In this document: piece after piece, positions 19,479 to 30,490 of the stretch
How the letters are laid out: every line of letters starts with the position of its first letter
Numbering within the stretch: position 1 is the first letter of the stretch
Assembly (NCBI RefSeq): GCF_001667075.1
Contig: NZ_LZIL01000047.1
Location: 62,001-126,000 of the forward strand
From: Mycobacterium sp. 852014-52450_SCH5900713
GTDB lineage: Bacteria; Actinomycetota; Actinomycetes; Mycobacteriales; Mycobacteriaceae
Direction: 5' to 3'
DNA length: 64,000 bases
The notes under the pieces: generated by a model
Told to the model about the DNA's origin: nothing
The model's input: only the letters and a program-made list of their open reading frames with translations
Databases searched by the model: none
Position numbers and translations under genes: made by a program

Positions 19479-19897
19479 TCAGCAGGCCTGTCCTTGACAC
19501 GGAGGAACTCCGCTATGCCGACGCGTTCGAAGGTGCGTCGCCGGGAAGTCGACAGCATGGGCAGGGCGTCGGCCGCGTCGATGATCTCGGGCCTGACCAC
19601 CTCGTGCTTCTCGCCATGGGACGTGATGGTCGCTCGCCCTGCCGCACGAATGTTTTGCAACCAGTCGACGTCGGTGCCGTAGGGCAGCGGTACGACGAAG
19701 CCGTCGGGGGTTCGCTCGGCGACGACCGGTGTGGTGTAGACCTTGCCCGAGCGTCGTCCGGTGTGCTCGATCGCTGCCGCATACCAGTTCTTGCGGCCGG
19801 CCAGTCGCACCATCAGCGGATTGAGCAGGTATTTGTTGGAAGTACGAACCGCGTTCAATAGTGGAGTCGGCCAGGATTCGGGTGTCAGCTTCATCAT
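19475..19897 (-). CDS. Deazaflavin (F420)-dependent nitroreductase-family protein
   Basis: This 140-residue split-barrel protein belongs to the Ddn/DUF385-type F420 group. Visible features are AAIEHTGRRSGKVYTTPVVAE and PYGTDVDWLQNIRAAGRATI, which correspond to the cofactor-binding core. It differs clearly from the ddn at 27103. The first two codons are both ATG, so the start could be 19897 or 19894. The substrate is unknown. It sits between ipdC and the SatD-like gene, all on the minus strand. Confidence 0.8.
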   Translation of the reverse strand: MMKLTPESWPTPLLNAVRTSNKYLLNPLMVRLAGRKNWYAAAIEHTGRRSGKVYTTPVVAERTPDGFVVPLPYGTDVDWLQNIRAAGRATITSHGEKHEVVRPEIIDAADALPMLSTSRRRTFERVGIAEFLRVKDRPAD

Positions 19898-19951
19898 CCA
19901 TCCAGGGTGACGCCGCCCAACGAGCCGGTGCCAGGGTCTTTGGTCGCCGGC

Positions 19952-21025
19952 TTACCGTTCTTCGACGAGCGCCGACGCCGACCGCAGATGGGTGATCGCG
20001 TCGCGCACGATCGAGTCGATGAGCTCGGCGCACGACGGCAGGTCCTCGAGGATGCCGGCCACCTGGCCCGAGGCGAGCACTCCAGCCTCGGTATTGCCTT
20101 CGACCAGTCCGGCCTTCAACAGCATCGGGGTGTTGGCCGCCATCACCACCTGCGACCACGTCATCTCCTTGCCGTGGCGCATCGCCATGCCGTCGCGGAT
20201 CATCGACCGCCAGGTCATCTGCGACATGTGCTTGAACTTGGCCGCATTGCGCACCGCCGCGGTGAGACCCCTTACCGGCGAACCGCTTTCCAGCCGCTCG
20301 ACCAGGCCGGTGCGCAACACCCGGTGCGGCATGCCATCGACGCGTGTGGTGACCACCGTGCCGTCGAGCGCAGCGTCCAAATAGCGGCGCTTGACGGCTT
20401 CGGGCACGGTCGAGTCGGAGGTCAGCAGGAAACGGGTACCCATCGCCACGCCGGCGGCGCCGTAGCTCAACGCGGCCGCCAGACCGCGCCCGTCGAAGAA
20501 CCCGCCAGCCGCGATCACCGGGATTCCGGTGCCCTGCACTGCATCCAGCACCGACGGCAGCAGGAGCGTGGTGGCGACGGGTCCGGTGTGTCCGCCGCCC
20601 TCGCCGCCCTGCACGATCATCGCGTCGGCGCCCCAGGCCGCGACCTTGCGTGCGTGTTTGGCGGCGCCGATCGACGGAATCACCACTGCGCCCGCGTCTT
20701 TGAGTCGGGCGATCAGCTCCTGCTTGGGCGCCAGCGCGAACGACGCCACCTTCACGCCCTCGCGGATCATCAGATCGACGCGGTCGCCGGCGTCGGCGGC
20801 GTCGGCGCGGATGTTCACGCCGAACGGTTTGTCGGTGGCGGCCTTGACCTTTCCGATGGCGGTCGCGAGCTCGTCCAGCGTCATGGTGGCCGAAGCCAAA
20901 ATGCCCAGCCCCCCGGCGTTGGCGGTGGCGGCCACCAATCGGGCGCCGGCCACCCAGCCCATCCCGGTTTGCACCACCGGGTGCTCGACACCGACCAGCT
21001 CGGTCAGCGGCGTGCGCAACTTCAT
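19952..21025 (-). CDS. ipdC: Nitronate-monooxygenase-type flavoenzyme IpdC
   Basis: IpdC (Rv3553 type) is an NMO/2-nitropropane-dioxygenase-fold flavin enzyme. It acts as a reductase-type enzyme on a C/D-ring CoA ester in the HIP pathway. The 357-residue protein shows the TIM-barrel FMN motifs QTGMGWVAGARL, VVIPSIGAAKHA, QGGEGGGHTGPV and AAGGFFDGRGLAAAL. ATG 21025 overlaps the ipdB stop (TGATG); a TTG one codon upstream is possible. It is last in the echA20-ipdA-ipdB-ipdC operon. Confidence 0.9.
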   Translation of the reverse strand: MKLRTPLTELVGVEHPVVQTGMGWVAGARLVAATANAGGLGILASATMTLDELATAIGKVKAATDKPFGVNIRADAADAGDRVDLMIREGVKVASFALAPKQELIARLKDAGAVVIPSIGAAKHARKVAAWGADAMIVQGGEGGGHTGPVATTLLLPSVLDAVQGTGIPVIAAGGFFDGRGLAAALSYGAAGVAMGTRFLLTSDSTVPEAVKRRYLDAALDGTVVTTRVDGMPHRVLRTGLVERLESGSPVRGLTAAVRNAAKFKHMSQMTWRSMIRDGMAMRHGKEMTWSQVVMAANTPMLLKAGLVEGNTEAGVLASGQVAGILEDLPSCAELIDSIVRDAITHLRSASALVEER

Positions 21026-21777
21026 CAACGTATCTCTCTGTCGCGCAGGGACTTCGGGTCGATCACCTCGCGGATCAGGTGGAGCTCTTCGTCCGTCGGC
21101 AGCCTGGTCTCACCGGCCTCGTCGACGCCATGCAGGTCGAACGACGTGGCCTCGCGAACGTCATCGGGTGAAACCCCGGGATGCAGCGTCAGCGCGCGCA
21201 TCGTGTGGTCCGGGCCGCCGAAGTCGAACACGCCGAGGTTGGACACGACCCGGTACGTGTTGGCGAAGCGGAAGGCCGGATTGTCCGCGTCCACCTTGTC
21301 CCAGCCGATGCCGCAGACAACGTCGACGGCCTCGCAGAACACCCGCTTCGAGTGGTTGCCCACCCAATAGCTGGTCGCGTGGTTGATCGCGTTGCCGGGT
21401 GCGCCCCGTAGGCCAAACATCTGCCTGGTCGGGTGTTGCAACGGGCCGAACGCCGAAATGTTCTGATTGCCAAAGCGGTCGACCTGATTCGCGCCCATCA
21501 CTACGTGCCGTCGCCCCCAGGCCAGCGTCTCGAACACCCGGCCGAACGGCATCCAGCCCTCAATCCTCTTTGGGTCCCCGGCTTGCCCCAGGGCGGGGGT
21601 GTCCGCCAGCAGCTGCGCCTCGCCGTCGGTCAGCAAGATGTCGGGCGAAAAGGTCAACCGCGCCAGCCGCGCACCGACCGACGCCATGTTGGTCATAGGG
21701 CTGACCATGATTTCGCCGGCATCCCTGAATAATTCGGCGCAGGCGACTGCGCACACTTCGGCGCGGGTGCTGCTCAC
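21025..21777 (-). CDS. ipdB: COCHEA-CoA hydrolase beta subunit IpdB
   Basis: IpdB is the beta subunit of the IpdAB hydrolase, a class I CoA-transferase-fold enzyme that opens the last steroid ring (ring C) of COCHEA-CoA. The 250-residue length equals the Mtb protein. The start is GTG 21777, three bases after the ipdA stop. Readable parts are MVSPMTNMASVGARLARLTF and HVVMGANQVDRFGNQNISAF, typical of CoA-transferase beta chains. Operon neighbours ipdA, ipdC and echA20 act in the same pathway. Confidence 0.92.
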   Translation of the reverse strand: MSSTRAEVCAVACAELFRDAGEIMVSPMTNMASVGARLARLTFSPDILLTDGEAQLLADTPALGQAGDPKRIEGWMPFGRVFETLAWGRRHVVMGANQVDRFGNQNISAFGPLQHPTRQMFGLRGAPGNAINHATSYWVGNHSKRVFCEAVDVVCGIGWDKVDADNPAFRFANTYRVVSNLGVFDFGGPDHTMRALTLHPGVSPDDVREATSFDLHGVDEAGETRLPTDEELHLIREVIDPKSLRDREIR

Positions 21778-21780
21778 TTT

Positions 21781-22655
<875 letters not shown>

Positions 22656-22659
<4 letters not shown>

Positions 22660-23414
22660 TCCTTCTTGCCCTTCGCCGTACCGGCGAACGCGTCGCGGTG
22701 CTCGTCGGCGACGCCGGCCAGATTGAGCTCGAACGTAAACCCTTGCTCCATGCGGTAACTCGAGTTGACCCGCTGCACATCGATGAGGTTGAGCGCCTCC
22801 TTGGCCGCGCGGATGACGCGGGTGTCCTTGGCGGCAATGTCTCGGGCCACCTTCAAAGCGGCCTCGTCCAGCTGGTCGCGCGGCACCACCTCGTGCACCG
22901 AACCGAAGTGGTGCAAGGTGGCGGCGTCGACGGTGGCGGCGGTGAAGAACAGCCGCCGCATCAGGTGCTGCGGCACCAGCCGGGAGAGGTGGGTGGCCGC
23001 GCCCAGGGCGCCGCGCTCCACCTCGGGCAGCCCGAACGTGGCGTCGTCGGAGGCCACGATGACGTCGGAGTTGCCGACCAGGCCGATGCCGCCGCCGACG
23101 CAAAACCCGTTCACCGCGGCAACGACCGGCACCGCGCACTCATAGACGGCGCGGAAGGCGGCGAAGCAACCGCGGTTGGCGTCGATCAGCGCGGCGAATC
23201 CCTCGGTGCGCTGCATCTCCTTGATGTCGACCCCGGCGTTGAAGCCACGGCCCTCGGCCCGCAGGATGACGACGTGAGTCTCGGGGTCCTGACCGGCGGC
23301 CGTGATGACGTCGGCCAGTTCGAACCAGCCGCGCGACGGGATGGCGTTGACCGGGGGAAAGTCGACGGTGACCGCGACGATGCCCGGTTCGGTGGTTTTG
23401 GATGTGATGGGCAC
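22656..23414 (-). CDS. echA20: Crotonase-fold ring-D hydrolase EchA20
   Basis: EchA20 is an enoyl-CoA-hydratase-superfamily protein that hydrolytically opens steroid ring D (HIEC-CoA) in the HIP pathway. The 252-residue protein has the crotonase core: GRGFNAGVDIKEMQ (oxyanion hole 1), VNGFCVGGGIGLVGNSDV (oxyanion hole 2) and FGLPEVERGALG. It is first in the leftward ipd operon, 30 bases from a KstR2 box shared with the divergent SDR operon. Confidence 0.92.
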
Positions 23415-23444
23415 GGTGCCACTTCCTTGTGGGGTAACTACCTA

Positions 23445-23458
23445 AGCAAGCACTTGCT
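23445..23458. promoter_or_regulatory. KstR2 operator between echA20 and the Rv3549c-type SDR gene
   Basis: AGCAAGCACTTGCT matches AnCAAGnnCTTGnT exactly. Its right end runs on into CTTGGT, giving a second partial half-site and a longer nested palindrome. It lies 30 bases before echA20 and 15 bases before the SDR start at 23474, so it probably controls both directions. Confidence 0.88.
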
Positions 23459-23473
23459 TGGTACGCTAGCACA

Positions 23474-24259
23474 GTGACTCGCGCCGAAGCACCCGACGCC
23501 ATCAACTTGGGGCTGGCCGGGCGGGTGGTTCTGGTCACCGGCGGGGTCCGGGGGGTGGGCGCCGGTATCAGTTCTGTCTTCGCCGCGCAGGGCGCGACTG
23601 TCATCACCTGCGCACGGCGTCCCGTCGAGGGCCTGCCCTATGAATTTCATTCGTGTGACATCCGCGACGACGACGCCGTCAAGGCGCTGATCGACTCCAT
23701 CGTCGACGAACACGGCCGGCTCGACGTCGTGGTCAACAATGCGGGCGGTTCGCCGTACGTGCTGACCGCGGAGTCCAGCGCAAAGTTCAACCGAAAGATC
23801 ATCGAGCTCAACCTCATTGGCTCGCTGTCGGTTTCGCAACACGCCAACGCTCAGATGCAAAACCAGGACCGCGGCGGGTCGATCATCAACATCTGCAGCC
23901 TGAGTGGTCGACGGCCGTCGCCCGGCACCGGCGCGTACGGTGCGGCCAAGGCGGGCTTGGAAAGCCTCACGCAGACACTGGCGGTGGAGTGGGGGCCGAA
24001 GGTCCGGGTGAATGCCTGCGTGGTCGGCATGGTGGAGACCGAGCAGTCCGAGCTTTTCTATGGTGACACCGAGTCCATCGCCGCGATCTCAAAGAACGTG
24101 CCACTGGGCCGGCTGGCCAAGCCTGAGGACATCGGTTGGGCCACAGCGTTTCTGGCGTCGGACACCGCGTCCTACATCAGCGGCGCCTCGCTGGAGGTGC
24201 ACGGCGGCGGTGAGCCGCCGCACTATCTGGCCACAACGAACGCCAGCGCGATCAAGTAG
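23474..24259 (+). CDS. Short-chain dehydrogenase (Rv3549c type)
   Basis: This SDR oxidoreductase has 261 residues from GTG 23474. It carries TGGVRGVGAGI (cofactor loop), NNAGG, the catalytic Ser in NICSLSGR and AYGAAKAG (Tyr-Lys). Position directly behind a KstR2 box and in tandem with a second SDR points to a role in ring C/D or C/D-side-chain oxidation. The exact substrate is not established. Confidence 0.87.
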   Translation: MTRAEAPDAINLGLAGRVVLVTGGVRGVGAGISSVFAAQGATVITCARRPVEGLPYEFHSCDIRDDDAVKALIDSIVDEHGRLDVVVNNAGGSPYVLTAESSAKFNRKIIELNLIGSLSVSQHANAQMQNQDRGGSIINICSLSGRRPSPGTGAYGAAKAGLESLTQTLAVEWGPKVRVNACVVGMVETEQSELFYGDTESIAAISKNVPLGRLAKPEDIGWATAFLASDTASYISGASLEVHGGGEPPHYLATTNASAIK

Positions 24260-24273
24260 AGGAGACACGAACA

Positions 24274-25179
24274 ATGGGAGTGGTTGACGGCCGCGTTGTC
24301 ATCGTCACCGGAGCCGGCGGCGGCATCGGTCGCGCGCATGCGCTGGCCTTCGCGGCCGAAGGCGCCCGCGTGGTGGTCAACGACATCGGCGTGGGCCTCG
24401 ACGGTTCACCGGCCGGCGGCGGCAGCGCCGCACAGGGCGTGGTCGACGAAATCACCGCGGCCGGTGGGGAAGCCGTCGCTAACGGATCCAACATCGCCGA
24501 CTGGAACGAAGCCGCGGGCCTGATCCAGACCGCCGTCGACACCTTCGGTGGGCTGGACGTTCTGGTGAACAACGCCGGCATCGTGCGTGACCGGATGATG
24601 GCCAACACCAGCGAGGAAGAGTTCGACGCCGTCATCGCCGTCCATCTCAAAGGTCACTTCGCCACGATGCGGCACGCGGCCTCGTACTGGCGCGGGCTGT
24701 CCAAAGAGGGCAAAACCGTCAACGCGCGGATCGTCAACACCAGTTCGGGTGCCGGCCTGCAGGGCAGCGTCGGACAGGGTAACTACAGCGCCGCCAAGGC
24801 CGGCATCGCGGCACTTACGCTGGTTGGCGCCGCCGAAATGGGCCGCTACGGCGTCACCGTCAACGCCATCGCACCGTCGGCCCGCACCCGCATGACCGAG
24901 ACCGTCTTCGCCGAGATGATGGCAACGCAGGACCAGGATTTCGACGCGATGGCACCGGAGAACATCTCACCGCTGGTGGTGTGGCTGGGCAGCACCGAAT
25001 CCCGCGACGTCACGGGGAAGGTGTTCGAGGTCGAGGGCGGCAAGATCCGGATCGCCGAGGGTTGGGCGCACGGACCGCAAATCGACAAGGGCGCGAAGTG
25101 GGACCCCGAGGAACTGGGACCCGTCGTCGCCGATCTGCTCGCCAAGGCGCGCCCGGCGGTCCCTGTCTACGGCGCCTAA
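24274..25179 (+). CDS. Short-chain dehydrogenase (Rv3548c type)
   Basis: This 301-residue SDR is longer than classical members through its C-terminal region and resembles the dehydrogenase domain of multifunctional peroxisomal beta-oxidation proteins. It shows TGAGGGIGRAHALAFA, DVLVNNAGIVRDRMM and NTSSGAGLQGSVGQ then NYSAAKAG. That likeness suggests a 3-hydroxyacyl-CoA dehydrogenase role. AGGAG precedes ATG 24274, and only 14 bases separate it from the previous SDR gene, so the two are co-transcribed from the KstR2-controlled promoter. Confidence 0.88.
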   Translation: MGVVDGRVVIVTGAGGGIGRAHALAFAAEGARVVVNDIGVGLDGSPAGGGSAAQGVVDEITAAGGEAVANGSNIADWNEAAGLIQTAVDTFGGLDVLVNNAGIVRDRMMANTSEEEFDAVIAVHLKGHFATMRHAASYWRGLSKEGKTVNARIVNTSSGAGLQGSVGQGNYSAAKAGIAALTLVGAAEMGRYGVTVNAIAPSARTRMTETVFAEMMATQDQDFDAMAPENISPLVVWLGSTESRDVTGKVFEVEGGKIRIAEGWAHGPQIDKGAKWDPEELGPVVADLLAKARPAVPVYGA

Positions 25180-25184
25180 CTCAG

Positions 25185-25748
25185 CTATTGGGCAACCGGG
25201 TCCGGAGCGCTCCAGGCGACCGAAGACGATCCCCAGTGGGTCAGTTCGGTTGCTTCTTCATTCGCATACAGATGACGCGGCGGCGTGGCGAACGTCGCGT
25301 AGGGGCGACAACGGATCACCACTCTGCCTTCGCGCTCGGCCATTTCCTTGACGAAGGGCCGTGCTTCGGCGCCTGGCTGCTGTCCGGACATGCGCCAGCC
25401 CACGGCCATCATGACGTCGACGATCAAGTCGTTGTCACGTTCGATCACCGCGTCGGCGTAGACCTGCAAGAACGAGAACGGCCAGCGCTCGTCCAGCACA
25501 CACATGCTGACTTTCGGGTCCCGCGCCACGGCATTCGTCTTCGCACGTCCGGCCATGGTGGACACCAGCAATTGGTCGTCATCGGCCGGGACGTAATAGA
25601 CGACCGACATGGCCGGCCCGTCCCGGCGGCGGCGGTAGCCGAACACACACGTTCGGTGTGTGCGGACGAATTCGCGGCGCTCCGAGGGGAGCATGTCGCG
25701 CTCGGCCGGTGGGAGGAAAGGCTCGGCGGCCGGCGGTAGGAGTCTCAT
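25185..25748 (-). CDS. Pyridoxamine 5'-phosphate oxidase-fold (PPOX/F420-type) protein
   Basis: The 187-residue protein has the split-barrel PPOX layout: RREFVRTHRTCVFGYRRRRDGPAMS strands, YVPADDDQLLVSTMAGRAKTNAVARDPKVSMCVLD and a C-terminal RVVIRCRPYATFATPP. F420 or flavin binding is likely but cannot be decided from sequence. ATG 25748 was chosen for the AGAGGA just upstream; the open frame extends 60 bases further, overlapping the end of the P450 gene. It may be co-transcribed with that P450. Confidence 0.8.
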   Translation of the reverse strand: MRLLPPAAEPFLPPAERDMLPSERREFVRTHRTCVFGYRRRRDGPAMSVVYYVPADDDQLLVSTMAGRAKTNAVARDPKVSMCVLDERWPFSFLQVYADAVIERDNDLIVDVMMAVGWRMSGQQPGAEARPFVKEMAEREGRVVIRCRPYATFATPPRHLYANEEATELTHWGSSSVAWSAPDPVAQ

Positions 25749-25797
25749 TGGATTCCTCTCAGATCCGTTTGTACGTCGGCAATCCCGAATGAGATCG

Positions 25798-26988
25798 CTA
25801 AGCGGCAATCAGCTTGAGTGGCAGGGATTGGTGCCGGCGAATGATGTTGTTGATAGCCCATTTCGGTGGGCCGGTGACCTCGATGCGGTCGACGCGGTCG
25901 ACGAGCGCGCACAGCATGGCGGCCGTCTCCAAGCGCGCCAGACCTTGGCCGGCGCAGGCGTGTGCACCCTGGCCGAAGCCGATCTGACGGCTGGCGTCGC
26001 GGCGAATGTCGAAGACGTCGGGTTGCTCCCACTCGTTTTCGTCTCGGTTGGCCGAGGCGTACATCACGAGCACCCGAGCGCCGAATGGCATTGTCGTGCC
26101 GAGGAGTTCAGTCGGTCGAGCTACCCAACGCGCGAATGCGCGCAAAGGTGGCTCGTACCGGACGACTTCATTGATCGCGTTCGTCATGAGGGCCGGCTCC
26201 GTTTTGAGGAGCCGCCATTGCTCGGGATGGTTGGCGAACAAATACAACGCGTTGGAGATGGCACTCATGGTGGTGTCTATCGACGGCGCGAGGTAGTCGA
26301 CCATCAGCGGCGGGCATTCGCGGTGCGACAGCTTGCCTTCGTCGGCGGCAATCAGCAGCTCGTGTGCCATGCTGCCGTCCAGAACAGCGCGCTGGCGAAC
26401 CACGCGACGCGCGAAGCTCAGCATTTGCAACGCTCGAGGCGTCGATTTGATCGCTTGCCAGTTCAGCGGACCGAGGACGTCGAAAGTGGCCCCACCCCAT
26501 TCGATGAGGCGACCGCGATGGTTGCGCGGCCACCCGATGAGGTCGGGCACTACCGCGAGCGGCAGGGCGGCCGCGAGATCGCTGACGCCATCGACCTCAC
26601 CCTTAGCGAGCGCGGCATCCACGACCGCGGCGGCGGTTGCGTCCACGCTCTCGCTGATCCCTCGCAACACGCGCGGTAACAGCCGGTGCGCCACCAGTTT
26701 TCGTCGCTGATCGTGTTCATCCCCGTCGCTGTTGAGCGTCGTGCCGCGGGATAAGCGATTGGTGATCGGGTTGAGTGAAACGCCCCTGCCGGAGAGAAAT
26801 GTCTTGTCATCACGCAACGCTGCCTTGCACTCGGCGTAGCGAGGAAGCGCGTACGCCTTCTGCTTGCCCAGCCAGACCACCGGGCCGAGGTCGCGCAGCC
26901 GCTGGTAGTGCGGATAAGGATCGATGATGGCGTCGGTGGAGTAGATGTCGGGGTGGTATACCCGGACACCCGCCGGGGTGCGACGCAT
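25798..26988 (-). CDS. Cytochrome P450 (accessory, family not assigned)
   Basis: This 396-residue P450 is clearly different from cyp125 and cyp142 in the window. The haem loop is FGQGAHACAGQGLAR with Cys345, the ExxR pair is Glu274-Arg277, and PERF-region residues follow (RWVARP). The I-helix reads DYLAPSIDTTMSA at 231-243, with Ser-Ile-Asp in place of the usual Gly-Asp/Glu acid pair, so oxygen activation may differ. It is not part of the Mtb order here (Rv3548c is next to ddn). No ferredoxin or reductase gene is adjacent. The substrate is unknown. Confidence 0.88.
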   Translation of the reverse strand: MRRTPAGVRVYHPDIYSTDAIIDPYPHYQRLRDLGPVVWLGKQKAYALPRYAECKAALRDDKTFLSGRGVSLNPITNRLSRGTTLNSDGDEHDQRRKLVAHRLLPRVLRGISESVDATAAAVVDAALAKGEVDGVSDLAAALPLAVVPDLIGWPRNHRGRLIEWGGATFDVLGPLNWQAIKSTPRALQMLSFARRVVRQRAVLDGSMAHELLIAADEGKLSHRECPPLMVDYLAPSIDTTMSAISNALYLFANHPEQWRLLKTEPALMTNAINEVVRYEPPLRAFARWVARPTELLGTTMPFGARVLVMYASANRDENEWEQPDVFDIRRDASRQIGFGQGAHACAGQGLARLETAAMLCALVDRVDRIEVTGPPKWAINNIIRRHQSLPLKLIAA

Positions 26989-27102
26989 CGAATCTCCTCA
27001 CAGCGCGTTGCCCGTCGGGGTGCGGCAACGGCACTTTCTGACGAAATCGTCACACACGGCGAGATCCTCAGTCAAGTCTTGGCTGAGGAAATCGTCAATA
27101 CC

Positions 27103-27949
<847 letters not shown>

Positions 27950-27955
27950 GACGGG

Positions 27956-29128
<1,173 letters not shown>

Positions 29129-29129
29129 C

Positions 29130-29143
29130 TAGAACACGTTTCA
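29130..29143. promoter_or_regulatory. KstR box upstream of fadA5
   Basis: TAGAACACGTTTCA fits the KstR consensus TnnAACnnGTTnnA. It ends 10 bases before the fadA5 start codon. A second box for cyp125 lies 79 bases away, centre to centre, so each divergent gene has its own operator. Confidence 0.88.
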
Positions 29144-29208
29144 TTAGTCTGACAAGCGAGGATGGTGACCTGCCTTTTATCTGCGCAGGAGCCGTGTTTT
29201 ACTGGCAC

Positions 29209-29222
29209 TAGAACACGTTGCA
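29209..29222. promoter_or_regulatory. KstR box upstream of cyp125
   Basis: TAGAACACGTTGCA fits TnnAACnnGTTnnA. It ends 19 bases before the ATG of cyp125, with GAGGAG in between. This leaves room for a short leader with a ribosome binding site. Confidence 0.88.
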
Positions 29223-29241
29223 ATTGAGGAGCGCACACATC

Positions 29242-30483
29242 ATGGCACCCCCCAACATTCCCGCCGACTTCGACTTTCTCGACCCTGACGTCAACCTCGC
29301 AGGGTTGCCCGTTGAGGAACTCGCCTGGCTGCGCAAGGCGGAGCCGATCCACTGGGTCGACATTCCGGGCGGCTCGGGTGGCTTCGAGGACCACGGATAC
29401 TGGCTCGTCACCAAGCACGCCGACGTCAAGGAGGTGTCGAAGCGCAGCGACATCTTCTCGAGCTGGATGAACGGCGCTATCCCGACGTGGCCGCCGGAGA
29501 TGAAGCGCGAGCAGGTCGAGCTGCAGCGCAGCGTCATGCTCAACATGGACGCACCCCACCACACCCGGCTGCGCAAGATCATCTCCCGCGGCTTCACTCC
29601 GCGGGCCATCGGACGGCTGGAAGCCGAGCTGGCCCAGCGCGCCCAGAACATCGCCAAGACCGCGGCGACCGAGGGTAGCGGCGACTTCGTCGAGCAGGTC
29701 TCGTGCGAGCTGCCGCTGCAAGCCATCGCGGGCCTACTCGGCGTTCCGCAGGAGGATCGCGACAAGCTCTTCCGCTGGTCCAACGAGATGACCGGTGGCA
29801 CCGACCCCGAGTACGCCCACGTCGATCCCGCGCAGTCGTCCATGGAGCTGATCACGTACGCGATGGCCATGGCCGAGGAGCGGGGCAAGAACCCCACCGA
29901 CGACATCGTCACCACGCTCATCCAGGCCGACATCGACGGCGAGAAGCTCTCCGACGACGAGTTCGGCTTCTTCGTGGTCATGCTCGCGGTGGCGGGCAAC
30001 GAGACCACCCGGAACTCGATCACCCACGGCATGATCGCCATGGCGAACAACCTCGATCAATGGGAGCTCTTCAAGAAGGAGCGCCCATCGACCACCGCCG
30101 ACGAGATCATCCGGTGGGCCACTCCGGTATCGGCCTTCCAGCGCACCGCCAACGAGGACACCGAGTTGGCCGGCGTGCAGATCAAGAAGGGTCAGCGGGT
30201 GGTGATGTCTTACCGGTCGGCCAATTTCGATGAAGAGGTCTTTGACGACCCGCACACCTTCAACATCCTGCGCGACCCGAATCCCCATGTCGGCTTCGGC
30301 GGCACCGGCGCCCACTACTGCATCGGCGCGAACTTGGCCCGCATGACCATCAACCTGATCTTCAACGCGGTCGCCGATCACATGCCGGACCTCAAGCCGA
30401 TCGGTGAGCCCGAGCGACTGCGGTCGGGTTGGCTCAACGGGATCAAGCACTGGCAGGTCGACTACACCGGCTCCACACGGTGA
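29242..30483 (+). CDS. cyp125: Steroid C26/C27-monooxygenase Cyp125
   Basis: Cyp125 hydroxylates and oxidises the terminal carbon of the cholesterol side chain, the first step of its removal. From ATG 29242, with GAGGAG ahead, it has 413 residues. The haem-ligand loop is HVGFGGTGAHYCIGANLAR with Cys360, and the I-helix motif AGNETTR is at 251-257. It heads the operon cyp125-fadE28-fadE29-chsH2-chsH1-ltp2. The frame could be extended 24 bases upstream, but that would put the KstR box at the start codon. Confidence 0.94.
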   Translation: MAPPNIPADFDFLDPDVNLAGLPVEELAWLRKAEPIHWVDIPGGSGGFEDHGYWLVTKHADVKEVSKRSDIFSSWMNGAIPTWPPEMKREQVELQRSVMLNMDAPHHTRLRKIISRGFTPRAIGRLEAELAQRAQNIAKTAATEGSGDFVEQVSCELPLQAIAGLLGVPQEDRDKLFRWSNEMTGGTDPEYAHVDPAQSSMELITYAMAMAEERGKNPTDDIVTTLIQADIDGEKLSDDEFGFFVVMLAVAGNETTRNSITHGMIAMANNLDQWELFKKERPSTTADEIIRWATPVSAFQRTANEDTELAGVQIKKGQRVVMSYRSANFDEEVFDDPHTFNILRDPNPHVGFGGTGAHYCIGANLARMTINLIFNAVADHMPDLKPIGEPERLRSGWLNGIKHWQVDYTGSTR

Positions 30484-30490
30484 CGTCCTG

